A stretch of 23,199 bases of DNA, from positions 1 to 23,199 of IMG/VR virus record IMGVR_UViG_3300032011_000139; one strand, given 5' to 3'. The notes beneath the pieces are model-generated. The model did not search any database and was not told the origin of the DNA. It was given only the letters and a program-made list of their open reading frames with translations. This DNA comes from a virus. Positions 1 to 4,909 of this stretch are shown piece by piece; positions within the stretch are counted from its first letter, which is position 1, and the number at the start of each line of letters is the position of its first letter. A program made the translations under genes and the position numbers.

Positions 1-285
1 GGAACTTGGCAAAGTTGGGATGGTTCAAGTGTTTTATATATGAATTATAGTGACGATGGAGATACATTTTATAGAATGTCTGATACGCCTGACGGTAAAG
101 AAGTAGCAGAAGGAAGTTTTACACTTGAAGAAAAGTACATATATGTTCAAAAAAGTGATGATGAATATAGATTATTATTCTATCTTAAAGGTATGCAAAT
201 GGTAGTAATGAAACCATCTTCAGCAGGAGGTCCTGGTCAAGCATGGTTATTTACAAAAGTAAGTGATTACGGATTAAGTAAGTAA
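1..285 (+). CDS. Lipocalin-like protein, 3' fragment (5' end outside window)
   Basis: The frame is open from base 1, so this is the C-terminal 94 residues of a longer gene; the first in-frame ATG at 40 is probably internal. The fragment begins G-T-W and continues as short alternating beta strands ending in a W-L-F-T-K-V strand. This pattern resembles bacterial lipocalin-like domains, in which a GxW motif opens an eight-stranded barrel for a small ligand. In Bacteroidetes these are often lipoproteins, but the N-terminus is not visible. A tRNA-like element follows after 16 bases. The fold assignment rests on pattern only; it could be another small beta-barrel. Confidence 0.6.
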   Translation, partial: GTWQSWDGSSVLYMNYSDDGDTFYRMSDTPDGKEVAEGSFTLEEKYIYVQKSDDEYRLLFYLKGMQMVVMKPSSAGGPGQAWLFTKVSDYGLSK

Positions 286-301
286 TCAACTATAAAAATA
301 T

Positions 302-443
302 TGCCCAGTAGAGCAGTAGGTAGCTCACTCTGGCTTAACCCGGCGCGAAGTGGATCATAAACGTAATGTGAAACTTGTAATAGATACGATCGTGAAAAGC
401 AAAGGGGTTAGAGAGGTCGCAGGTTCGAGTCCTGCCTGGGTTA
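302..443 (+). tRNA. tRNA-like element with about 70 extra bases in the anticodon arm
   Basis: The two ends look like a tRNA. There is an acceptor stem TGCCCAG (302-308) against CTGGGTT (436-442, first pair U-U, second G-U) with discriminator A443. The D arm is GAGC-AGTAGGTA-GCTC (311-326). The T arm is GCAGG-TTCGAGT-CCTGC (419-435), preceded by AGGTC as variable loop. CTCTG (328-332) can pair with TAGAG (409-413) as an anticodon stem, but 76 bases lie between them instead of 7. Within that stretch AACCC (337-341) can pair with GGGTT (405-409), competing with the stem. No group I core motif is evident and the insert is too short for one. The anticodon cannot be assigned. It may be an interrupted tRNA, a decayed tRNA or another structured RNA. 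Confidence 0.55.
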
Positions 444-463
444 ACTAATAAATTAAAAAGGTT

Positions 464-790
464 ATGGCAGCAGAAAAAAGAGGTGATACAGGTAAATTAG
501 AATATGACTTTCCTACTCATGGAGTATGTGAAGTACAGATGAATGATGACGATTGGTATAGAGTTACTAGTAGAGACTTTAGATCGTTTGATGGTCCTAG
601 AAGAATAACTCTTCCAGATTATACAAAGCATAAAGATGTTCAAGTACCAATGACTACATATGATTATGATGGTCCTGTCTATATGTGGGCTACTAACACT
701 CCTGTATACTATCCTAAAGGGACTCGTAAGGTGTTAATGACAGAAGAGAGCATCAAAGAGAGAGAAGAGTTAAATAAAGCAAGAGGATGA
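464..790 (+). CDS. Hypothetical phage protein, 108 aa
   Basis: The family is not recognised. The 108-residue product is acidic and rich in aromatic residues and short hydrophilic turns (many D, Y, W, P), with no signal peptide or membrane segment, so a small soluble beta-rich protein is likely. The C-terminal 20 residues are charged and probably helical. The ATG follows AAAAAGGTT, a leader seen before several other genes in this region. It starts 20 bases after the tRNA-like element, and its stop overlaps the next gene (ATGA), so it is probably first in a three- or four-gene operon. Confidence 0.75.
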   Translation: MAAEKRGDTGKLEYDFPTHGVCEVQMNDDDWYRVTSRDFRSFDGPRRITLPDYTKHKDVQVPMTTYDYDGPVYMWATNTPVYYPKGTRKVLMTEESIKEREELNKARG

Positions 791-1005
791 TAAAGTATCC
801 AGACATAGTAGCGGTATATAAACTATCAGATAGAGCTAATGCTAAGAAGTTTATGAAGATCTTTAAGAATACTTTAATAGATAAAGTAATAGATAATAAG
901 TCTAGATCAATACCTAAAGGAGCTAAGATAGTAGACTTAGGAGTAGGAAAAGACTTTAAAAAGAAATGGAAAGATAAGCATAAGATTTATACTTTAACTA
1001 AATGA
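787..1005 (+). CDS. Hypothetical small basic protein, 72 aa
   Basis: No family is recognised. The protein is strongly basic, with about a quarter of its residues lysine, especially in the last 20 (KKKWKDKHK). It contains no cysteine. The composition would suit a nucleic-acid-binding or ribosome-interacting small protein, but that is inference only. It is translationally coupled on both sides: its ATG overlaps the upstream TGA (ATGA) and its own TGA overlaps the ATG at 1002 in the same way. Confidence 0.7.
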   Translation: MIKYPDIVAVYKLSDRANAKKFMKIFKNTLIDKVIDNKSRSIPKGAKIVDLGVGKDFKKKWKDKHKIYTLTK

Positions 1006-1103
1006 GAAAAGTATACATATGGTTAAGAGTATTCTTTATTAGGATACCAAAAGAAATAAAGTACAAGCTTCAAGAGATGTACGATATGGAATATTTTAAA
1101 TAA
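1002..1103 (+). CDS. Hypothetical 33-aa peptide
   Basis: This short ORF begins in an ATGA overlap with the upstream gene and ends 7 bases before the next ATG, so it fits neatly into the operon. The first half (MRKVYIWLRVFFIRIP) is amphipathic and hydrophobic-basic; the second half is charged and ends in EYFK. It could be a small membrane-associated peptide. Support comes only from spacing and overlap; no homologue is recognised. Confidence 0.5.
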   Translation: MRKVYIWLRVFFIRIPKEIKYKLQEMYDMEYFK

Positions 1104-1110
1104 ACAAGTT

Positions 1111-1869
1111 ATGATAATAGATAATTTTAAACCTAATTTAACTCCAAGGGAGGTAATAGAGAGTGGAGCTTTTGGAGGTAGTTACTTCGGAGAAGAGAAC
1201 TTAAGCGGTGATACTCAATACTGTCATCTATTTAAAGATCATTTCGATGGGTTAGATAGAAGCTTATACGAGGGAGAGAAGTACTCTCCTAAGAAGAATA
1301 AGTATAAAGTAAGGAGTGGAATGGACTATAAGTACTGGTCTGATAATAATTGGATGCATGAAGATGATCCATATGGCTGGTTCGAATGGTATTGTAAGTA
1401 TTCCAGTGGTAGAAGACATAGCGATGATGATAGGCAGATTAAAAGGTGGCAAGACTTCTGTGGTATAAATGGTAGATGGAGAAAGGTCATATATAGAAAG
1501 ATATATGAGAGTAAGAGTTGGGACGTAAGTCCAAGAATACAACAATCATTACTACATTGGGGTTATAGAGTTAACGAAGAAGACTTTATTAAATGGCAGA
1601 AGAGTACAAATCATAAATTAATAACAATAAATAAAAAGGTTATGTGTATAAACGGAGCAATATTTGAGTACGAAGATGAATTAGATTATCTTACAAAGAA
1701 GTCCAAGGAGTTAAAAGGTTGGGGCTTTGATATGGATGGGTTGAGGGAGAGTGAGGGGGCGCTTTCCTCTCTCGACCGAAGGTCGCCACGCGCAATTTCA
1801 ACCAACCTTACCGAAGAAGAGTGGTGTAGTTATGCCGGTATGCCTTCACCATCGGCATATATAGATTGA
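1111..1869 (+). CDS. Uncharacterised conserved protein with PYGWFxWYC / GRRxxDDxRQIxRW motif, 252 aa
   Basis: The N-terminal 170 residues have a distinctive pattern. LTPREVIESGAFGGSYF lies near residues 10-26, DPYGWFEWYCKY near 85-96, GRRHSDDDRQIKRW near 100-113, and a tryptophan-rich LLHWGY end near 147-152. From memory, this combination occurs in an uncharacterised family found in large phages, algal viruses and algae; its function is unknown. Dense invariant W, R, D and Q residues suggest an enzyme or binding fold rather than a structural protein. The last 45 residues are unlike the rest. They are low in aromatics and encoded by a GC-rich stretch (about 1735-1810) with stem-loop potential, so the true domain probably ends earlier. 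ATG178 (1642) has the same AAAAAGGTTATG context as real starts and could initiate a shorter product. Confidence 0.75.
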   Translation: MIIDNFKPNLTPREVIESGAFGGSYFGEENLSGDTQYCHLFKDHFDGLDRSLYEGEKYSPKKNKYKVRSGMDYKYWSDNNWMHEDDPYGWFEWYCKYSSGRRHSDDDRQIKRWQDFCGINGRWRKVIYRKIYESKSWDVSPRIQQSLLHWGYRVNEEDFIKWQKSTNHKLITINKKVMCINGAIFEYEDELDYLTKKSKELKGWGFDMDGLRESEGALSSLDRRSPRAISTNLTEEEWCSYAGMPSPSAYID

Positions 1870-2118
1870 TGTAATAAATAATGTCTGAGGTATAGTAGAC
1901 TTTGGTCAATACTCTATATCAATCAATCTTAGATCTTATGAGAGAGAACCTCTTAGATATATTAGATAGAGGGTATAGGTATATACTTACAATGAAGCCT
2001 ATTATAAACGTTAAGTGTATATATTCATATATAGATATACACATATAATCATATAAAGATATATAATGTTATATAGAATAAACCGGTATGATCGTATAGA
2101 ATACAGAAAGAATATAAC

Positions 2119-2148
2119 AGGGGCGTGTACCTCCCTACCCTTTTTTTT
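2119..2148 (+). terminator. Possible intrinsic terminator
   Basis: AGGG at 2119-2122 can pair with CCCT at 2138-2141, immediately followed by a run of eight T (2141-2148). The stem is short and the loop is long (15 bases), so the case rests mainly on the G-run / C-run / T8 arrangement and on its position between the 1111-1869 gene and promoter A. Confidence 0.35.
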
Positions 2149-2163
2149 CTCTATATAGTCGAT

Positions 2164-2182
2164 ATCGATAGGCCGAATCGAT
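2164..2182. repeat. ATCGAT inverted repeat
   Basis: ATCGAT (2164-2169) is repeated at 2177-2182 with AGGCCGA between. The two copies can form a 6-bp stem with a 7-base loop, and flanking ATAT sequence can extend it imperfectly. The element ends about 30 bases upstream of the -35 of promoter A, where it could be an operator or an RNA hairpin. No regulator is identified. Confidence 0.4.
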
Positions 2183-2212
2183 GGATATGCCGGAAAATAA
2201 CTTAAAGAATAG

Positions 2213-2241
2213 TTGCCTTTCCGAGTTATTCTTCGTATATT
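2213..2241 (+). promoter_or_regulatory. Promoter A, sigma70-type, TTCCGA-spacer family
   Basis: The -35 is TTGCCT (2213-2218), the spacer is exactly 17 bases and begins TTCCGA, and the -10 is TATATT (2236-2241). The element matches promoter B (3536-3564) almost base for base, including the TATTCTTC that ends the spacer. It lies 21 bases upstream of the ATG at 2263. Conservation between two unrelated downstream genes supports a functional promoter, probably read by the host's housekeeping polymerase early in infection. Confidence 0.75.
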
Positions 2242-2262
2242 TAATGTATAAAAGGTTATAGA

Positions 2263-2463
2263 ATGAAAGAGTTCTTCAATAAAGGCTTGTGGTATCTTAT
2301 TATTACCTCAGTACTTATAGTAGGTACGGCCTTACTTATGTTATTAATTGATCTATCAGTACATGGGCTATATATGGTATTAAAGTATCCGCTACATACG
2401 ATCATCATCTCAGGTGGTCTTCTTATAGTAGTAATAATATATCATCTATATAAGGAAAAGTAA
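2263..2463 (+). CDS. Small two-helix membrane protein, 66 aa
   Basis: Two hydrophobic stretches, residues 9-31 (LWYLIITSVLIVGTALL...) and 44-61 (LHTIIISGGLLIVVIIY), are separated by a short polar turn and capped by a basic HLYKEK tail, typical of a small inner-membrane protein. No family is recognised; holin, superinfection exclusion and host-membrane remodelling are all possible. It has its own sigma70-type promoter directly upstream, which suggests early expression and argues against a late lysis role. The ATG is preceded by AAAAGGTTATAGA. Confidence 0.7.
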   Translation: MKEFFNKGLWYLIITSVLIVGTALLMLLIDLSVHGLYMVLKYPLHTIIISGGLLIVVIIYHLYKEK

Positions 2464-2717
2464 ATGCCTACTATGGTCACTCTTATGGCCGTCTGACATC
2501 ACACTGATATAACACTGACAGTATAGTTCCCTTAGGTGTACGTTACCATATTGCTCTGCCCATACCTATCTGTATATTTCTTACGATTTTTAGTGATATA
2601 GGTTATATATATTTATATATTTATATATAGTATTATTACTTAACCGTACTTATAGAGGTACCTATTGTCGTTCTTATTGTGCTATCTATCGTAGTATTGA
2701 GGACTCTGATGTTAAAC
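2464..2717. other. Convergent intergenic region, no gene seen
   Basis: These 254 bases lie between the ends of two converging genes (plus strand to 2463, minus strand from 2718). No ORF of useful length is visible on either strand. The region holds three CTGA-centred repeats at 11-base spacing (2491-2522), a long TATATATTTATATATTT tract (about 2603-2629) and the 8-bp palindrome AGGTACCT (2656-2663). No clear hairpin-plus-T terminator is seen. Confidence 0.5.
2491..2522. repeat. Three CTGA direct repeats at 11-base period
   Basis: CTGA occurs at 2493, 2504 and 2515, so the copies sit on the same face of the helix. The units read roughly gtCTGACATCA, caCTGATATAA and caCTGACAGTA. Such one-turn phasing resembles small operators or iterons, but three short units could arise by chance and no binding protein is known. 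Confidence 0.35.
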
Positions 2718-2873
2718 TTAGAAATATCTCCAAGTTAACTTAATTATTCCAAGGTAAATATTAACCTCAGTCCAATCTTCGTCATCGAAAGCTCCATCTC
2801 TATCTCCTTTTGGGAAGTAAGTGGCTCCTATTAGGAATCCATCTCCTAATCCAGTAATTCTAAAATCATCCAT
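2718..2873 (-). CDS. Hypothetical 51-aa protein, minus strand
   Basis: Read on the minus strand, ATG at 2873 opens a 52-codon ORF ending at TAA 2718. The start is preceded by AATAAAAAATAAAGGTT, the same A-rich GGTT leader as the plus-strand genes at 464 and 3587, which is the main reason to believe it. The product begins MDDFRITGLGDGFLIGATYF, is acidic in the middle (DRDGAFDDEDW) and ends KLTWRYF. It looks like a compact beta-rich soluble protein. It is the only minus-strand gene supported in the window and is divergent from the gene at 2993. Function is unknown. Confidence 0.6.
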   Translation of the reverse strand: MDDFRITGLGDGFLIGATYFPKGDRDGAFDDEDWTEVNIYLGIIKLTWRYF

Positions 2874-2992
2874 AACCTTTATTTTTTATTATTACTATAA
2901 TATAAGAACTTTTACAATGGGATCCTACTAAATACGGGGATTTTTTTTCCAAAAATTTTTTTATATATGGGGTTTTCTTCTATTTATAGGAA
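2874..2992. promoter_or_regulatory. Divergent AT-rich promoter region
   Basis: This 119-base gap separates divergent genes and should hold both their promoters. On the minus strand, TTCTTATATTA (about 2896-2906) matches the spacer end and -10 of promoter B and lies about 25-30 bases before the minus-strand ATG; a good -35 is not obvious. On the plus strand, the sequence before 2993 contains two T-rich runs (2941-2961) and TATTTATAGGAA next to the ATG. The exact promoters are not resolved. Confidence 0.4.
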
Positions 2993-3436
2993 ATGAAACC
3001 TATAGATCCACAATCTTTGTTTAATCTCTTCGAAGTAGGCGATGAAGAAGTCTATGAAGAGCATAATGTAACAGACGTACTACAAAATCCATACGTTTTA
3101 ATGAGTATGGTCGTAAGAGGTGTGGAGAATTACAAGCTTCTTGACAAGTTATACCTAAGAAACCATAAAAAACACTACCAAGACGTTAGAGAAGACGTAA
3201 AGTTCAAGTATTTTTCTAAATTATTCAGTTATTTAAGTAGAATTGACGTAAATAAGTTCGAAACTAAGTATACTATCACGGAAAACTACGATATAGTCAA
3301 GGTAAACGTTCTACTAAACGAGTTATTGTCCTATTTTGAGGGTATTGAGTATTATGAGAGGTGTGCAGTAATAAAAAAGTACATAGATCTCATATATGAC
3401 GATCCTAAAGTTATACTACCGGATAATTTAATATAA
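2993..3436 (+). CDS. Hypothetical phage protein, 147 aa
   Basis: The family is not recognised with confidence. The protein is soluble, probably mostly helical and mixed-charge, with an acidic N-terminus (EVGDEEVYEEHN) and regular heptad-like hydrophobic spacing from residue 40 to the end. There is no signal peptide and no metal-binding cluster. It starts just after TATTTATAGGAA; the AGGA four bases before the ATG is the closest thing to a Shine-Dalgarno sequence nearby. It is followed after 6 bases by a tiny membrane ORF, with which it may be co-transcribed. Confidence 0.7.
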   Translation: MKPIDPQSLFNLFEVGDEEVYEEHNVTDVLQNPYVLMSMVVRGVENYKLLDKLYLRNHKKHYQDVREDVKFKYFSKLFSYLSRIDVNKFETKYTITENYDIVKVNVLLNELLSYFEGIEYYERCAVIKKYIDLIYDDPKVILPDNLI

Positions 3437-3442
3437 AACTCT

Positions 3443-3523
3443 ATGATTTTAGTAAAAGTAGTGGGGATATTGGCCATTGGTTGGTTCATTATGAACAGGT
3501 TGTTCAAATATCTTGATAAATAA
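3443..3523 (+). CDS. Tiny single-pass membrane peptide, 26 aa
   Basis: The ORF encodes MILVKVVGILAIGWFIMNR followed by a short basic LFKYLDK tail: one transmembrane helix with positive cytoplasmic residues, close to the minimum for a membrane peptide. It starts 6 bases after the upstream stop and ends just before promoter B (3536). The position between a gene and a promoter, and the clean TM-plus-basic-tail pattern, support it; no homologue is recognised. Confidence 0.5.
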   Translation: MILVKVVGILAIGWFIMNRLFKYLDK

Positions 3524-3535
3524 AAGGGGAAACAG

Positions 3536-3564
3536 TTGCTTTTCCGATATATTCTTCTTATATT
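3536..3564 (+). promoter_or_regulatory. Promoter B, sigma70-type, TTCCGA-spacer family
   Basis: TTGCTT (-35, 3536-3541), a 17-base spacer beginning TTCCGA and ending TATTCTTCT, then TATATT (-10, 3559-3564). It lies 22 bases before the ATG at 3587. It differs from promoter A at only a few positions across the core. The TTG of the -35 could be read as the start of a longer ORF, but the match to promoter A shows that these bases are promoter, not coding. Confidence 0.75.
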
Positions 3565-3586
3565 AAGGTATATTAAAAAAACGGTT

Positions 3587-3895
3587 ATGACATATCAAGA
3601 AAAAATTAAAGAATCTAAGAAAATTCACAAATCTATTACTTCATTAAGAGTAAAAGAAGAAATCAAAGTTACCTATGGAGTAGATAGAAATGGTAAACCA
3701 GCAGAGTATACCATAAGAGCTTATAAAGGGTTTAGAGAAGAAAGTAATTATGCTATAAGTGAGTCTAATAGCTTTATGGGGAGATCAATGAATGTAGATA
3801 AGGTGACTAATACTATGCTTAAGTGTTATTCATTCGATTTGATGAATCAAAGAACTACTTATAACTTCCCTTTGTACTTATTAAAGGTAGTATAA
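3587..3895 (+). CDS. Hypothetical 102-aa protein
   Basis: I start this gene at ATG 3587 (MTYQEKIKESKK) instead of the in-frame TTG at 3536. The intervening bases are promoter B, and the ATG carries the local AAAAAAACGGTT leader. The product is basic at the N-terminus (EKIKESKKIHKSITSLRVKEEIK), then mixed, with a VDRNGKPAEYTIRAYKGFREE stretch that looks like beta strands and a tail rich in N, T and Y. There is no membrane segment or known motif. Its own promoter suggests early expression. Function is unknown; a small nucleic-acid- or host-protein-binding factor is possible. Confidence 0.7.
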   Translation: MTYQEKIKESKKIHKSITSLRVKEEIKVTYGVDRNGKPAEYTIRAYKGFREESNYAISESNSFMGRSMNVDKVTNTMLKCYSFDLMNQRTTYNFPLYLLKVV

Positions 3896-3903
3896 CCAAA
3901 GTC

Positions 3904-4170
3904 ATGATATTACCTCAGCACATACAGTCCCAGATCTACGATTTTATATCCCATAGATTCAGAGACATTACTATAGATAGATACTCTATGGACACATCAG
4001 ACTGGAATCTATCCGTTACCGGTAAGTATTCATTTATCGTTAATATAAGAAAAGGATACCCTATAGGCGTTATGGTGTCGGAGATAGCTAATCAAAAACA
4101 TACTGAGGAAGCTTTCTATAATAGAGAAGCGTTAGAAATTGAATTAAATGATAATATAAAATATGATTAA
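3904..4170 (+). CDS. Hypothetical 88-aa protein
   Basis: A small soluble protein with a helical N-terminus (LPQHIQSQIYDFISHRF) followed by alternating strands (ITIDRYSMDTSDWNLSVTGKYSFIVNIRKGYPIGVMVSE) and an acidic tail. The helix followed by strands resembles small host-takeover proteins of phages, but no family is recognised. It overlaps the following lipoprotein gene by 8 bases, so the two are probably co-translated from the transcript begun at promoter B. Confidence 0.65.
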   Translation: MILPQHIQSQIYDFISHRFRDITIDRYSMDTSDWNLSVTGKYSFIVNIRKGYPIGVMVSEIANQKHTEEAFYNREALEIELNDNIKYD

Positions 4171-4789
4171 ACTACTAGATAAAATTTCGTGGCAACTTTG
4201 CGCGTTTTGCGCGGCGAGCGCGGTGCTGTTCTTTAGCTGTACTGTCGATGACCTCACTTCTTCCCCTTGTATCGATGGAGATTGTGATGCAGAGATGGTA
4301 TTACCGGGTTATTTAGATGAAAATGGTTATCGTCATATCGATTTAGACTTTACCGGAGAGTATTTACCTTGGTTTCAAGTAGATGTCTTTGCAGATAAGG
4401 TACTACCTCAATATGAATATAACGGAGTACAGCCGGTAGAAGCTAGATTTGATAGCGATACACATTGGACTATTGGAGATTCTTTAATGGTAACCGTAAA
4501 TAACTACAATCCTTTCCAAGGACCTTATGATTATAACGGTAATTTACTTCCAAATTCCTCTTATGATATCATTCTAAATCAGTTTGCAGGTATAAAAGTT
4601 AATATAGTTCAGGGTACTAGTATTTATTTTTCCGATGATCACGATCGTTTAAGGTCAAAAAGGATAGTTGGACCAATTCCTCCAATGGCTCAAAACGATA
4701 CTATTACACTTTATATGGAGGTATATTGGGAGGGAGTTGGTAATTCCGTAATAAAAGACCATTATTTTGAAAAATTTATTGTGGAATAG
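4163..4789 (+). CDS. Predicted phage-encoded lipoprotein, 208 aa
   Basis: The N-terminus is a signal peptide: basic start (MIKLLDK), hydrophobic core (LCAFCAASAVLFF) and lipobox ending FFSC, with Cys26 as lipid anchor. Residues after the cysteine are T-V-D-D, resembling the acidic lipoprotein export signal that sends Bacteroidetes lipoproteins to the cell surface. The mature part (about 180 residues) is acidic and beta-rich with many Y, N and D, and has no recognised catalytic motif. Phage lipoproteins often block adsorption or DNA entry of related phages, so superinfection exclusion is a reasonable inference. A short GC-rich burst (about 4198-4228) encodes the signal core, unlike its AT-rich surroundings. 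The gene overlaps the upstream ORF. Confidence 0.75.
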   Translation: MIKLLDKISWQLCAFCAASAVLFFSCTVDDLTSSPCIDGDCDAEMVLPGYLDENGYRHIDLDFTGEYLPWFQVDVFADKVLPQYEYNGVQPVEARFDSDTHWTIGDSLMVTVNNYNPFQGPYDYNGNLLPNSSYDIILNQFAGIKVNIVQGTSIYFSDDHDRLRSKRIVGPIPPMAQNDTITLYMEVYWEGVGNSVIKDHYFEKFIVE

Positions 4790-4818
4790 TTGATCTTCCG
4801 AAAAAAAATCATTATCTT
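4790..4818 (+). promoter_or_regulatory. Promoter C, sigma70-type, divergent member of TTCCGA-spacer family
   Basis: TTGATC (-35, 4790-4795), exactly 17 bases beginning TTCCGA, then TATCTT (-10, 4813-4818). The first 14 bases (AGTTGATCTTCCGA) closely match promoters A and B. The rest of the spacer is A-rich and differs. It lies just after the lipoprotein stop and about 90 bases upstream of the HD-domain gene, so the leader would be long. Confidence 0.6.
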
Positions 4819-4839
4819 AATTATATATTAAGAATTAAA

Positions 4840-4847
4840 TATAAATA
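4840..4847 (+). promoter_or_regulatory. T4-type late promoter box TATAAATA
   Basis: An exact copy of the T4 late promoter -10 element, TATAAATA, 62 bases upstream of the HD-domain gene, in a 120-base AT-rich leader (4790-4909). The window encodes a gp55-like late sigma factor, which in T4 reads this element. In DNA this AT-rich the eight bases can occur by chance. Confidence 0.35.
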
Positions 4848-4909
4848 AATACTTAATTATATTAATAATATAAGAAAAATATAATAATATAACAAATAAT
4901 TAATCTAAT

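Larger units (their letters stand above)
1870..2262 (+). other. 393-base gene-poor region
   Basis: No convincing gene is visible here. The best ORF is 1938-2048 (36 codons, beginning MRENLLDILDRGYRY), which has no recognisable leader and ends in TA-repeat sequence; I rate it unlikely. The left half consists of TATA-rich tracts around 1980-2070. The right half holds a possible terminator (2119-2148), an ATCGAT inverted repeat (2164-2182) and promoter A (2213-2241) for the next gene. Confidence 0.6.

Noticed and set aside
334-407. Group I intron in the tRNA
   Set aside because: The insert is about 70 bases, far below the known minimum, and no conserved P/Q/R/S core elements are visible.
1264-1545. 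Minus-strand ORF of 93 codons
   Set aside because: Antisense to the well-patterned 252-aa protein; its hydrophobic run arises from reversed charged codons.
1938-2048. 36-codon ORF in the 1870-2262 gap
   Set aside because: No recognised leader, low-complexity I/Y-rich end produced by TATA repeats; kept only as a note in the region description.
3536-3586. Upstream TTG start giving a hydrophobic 17-residue extension
   Set aside because: These bases match promoter A, including -35, spacer and -10, and the ATG at 3587 has the normal local leader.
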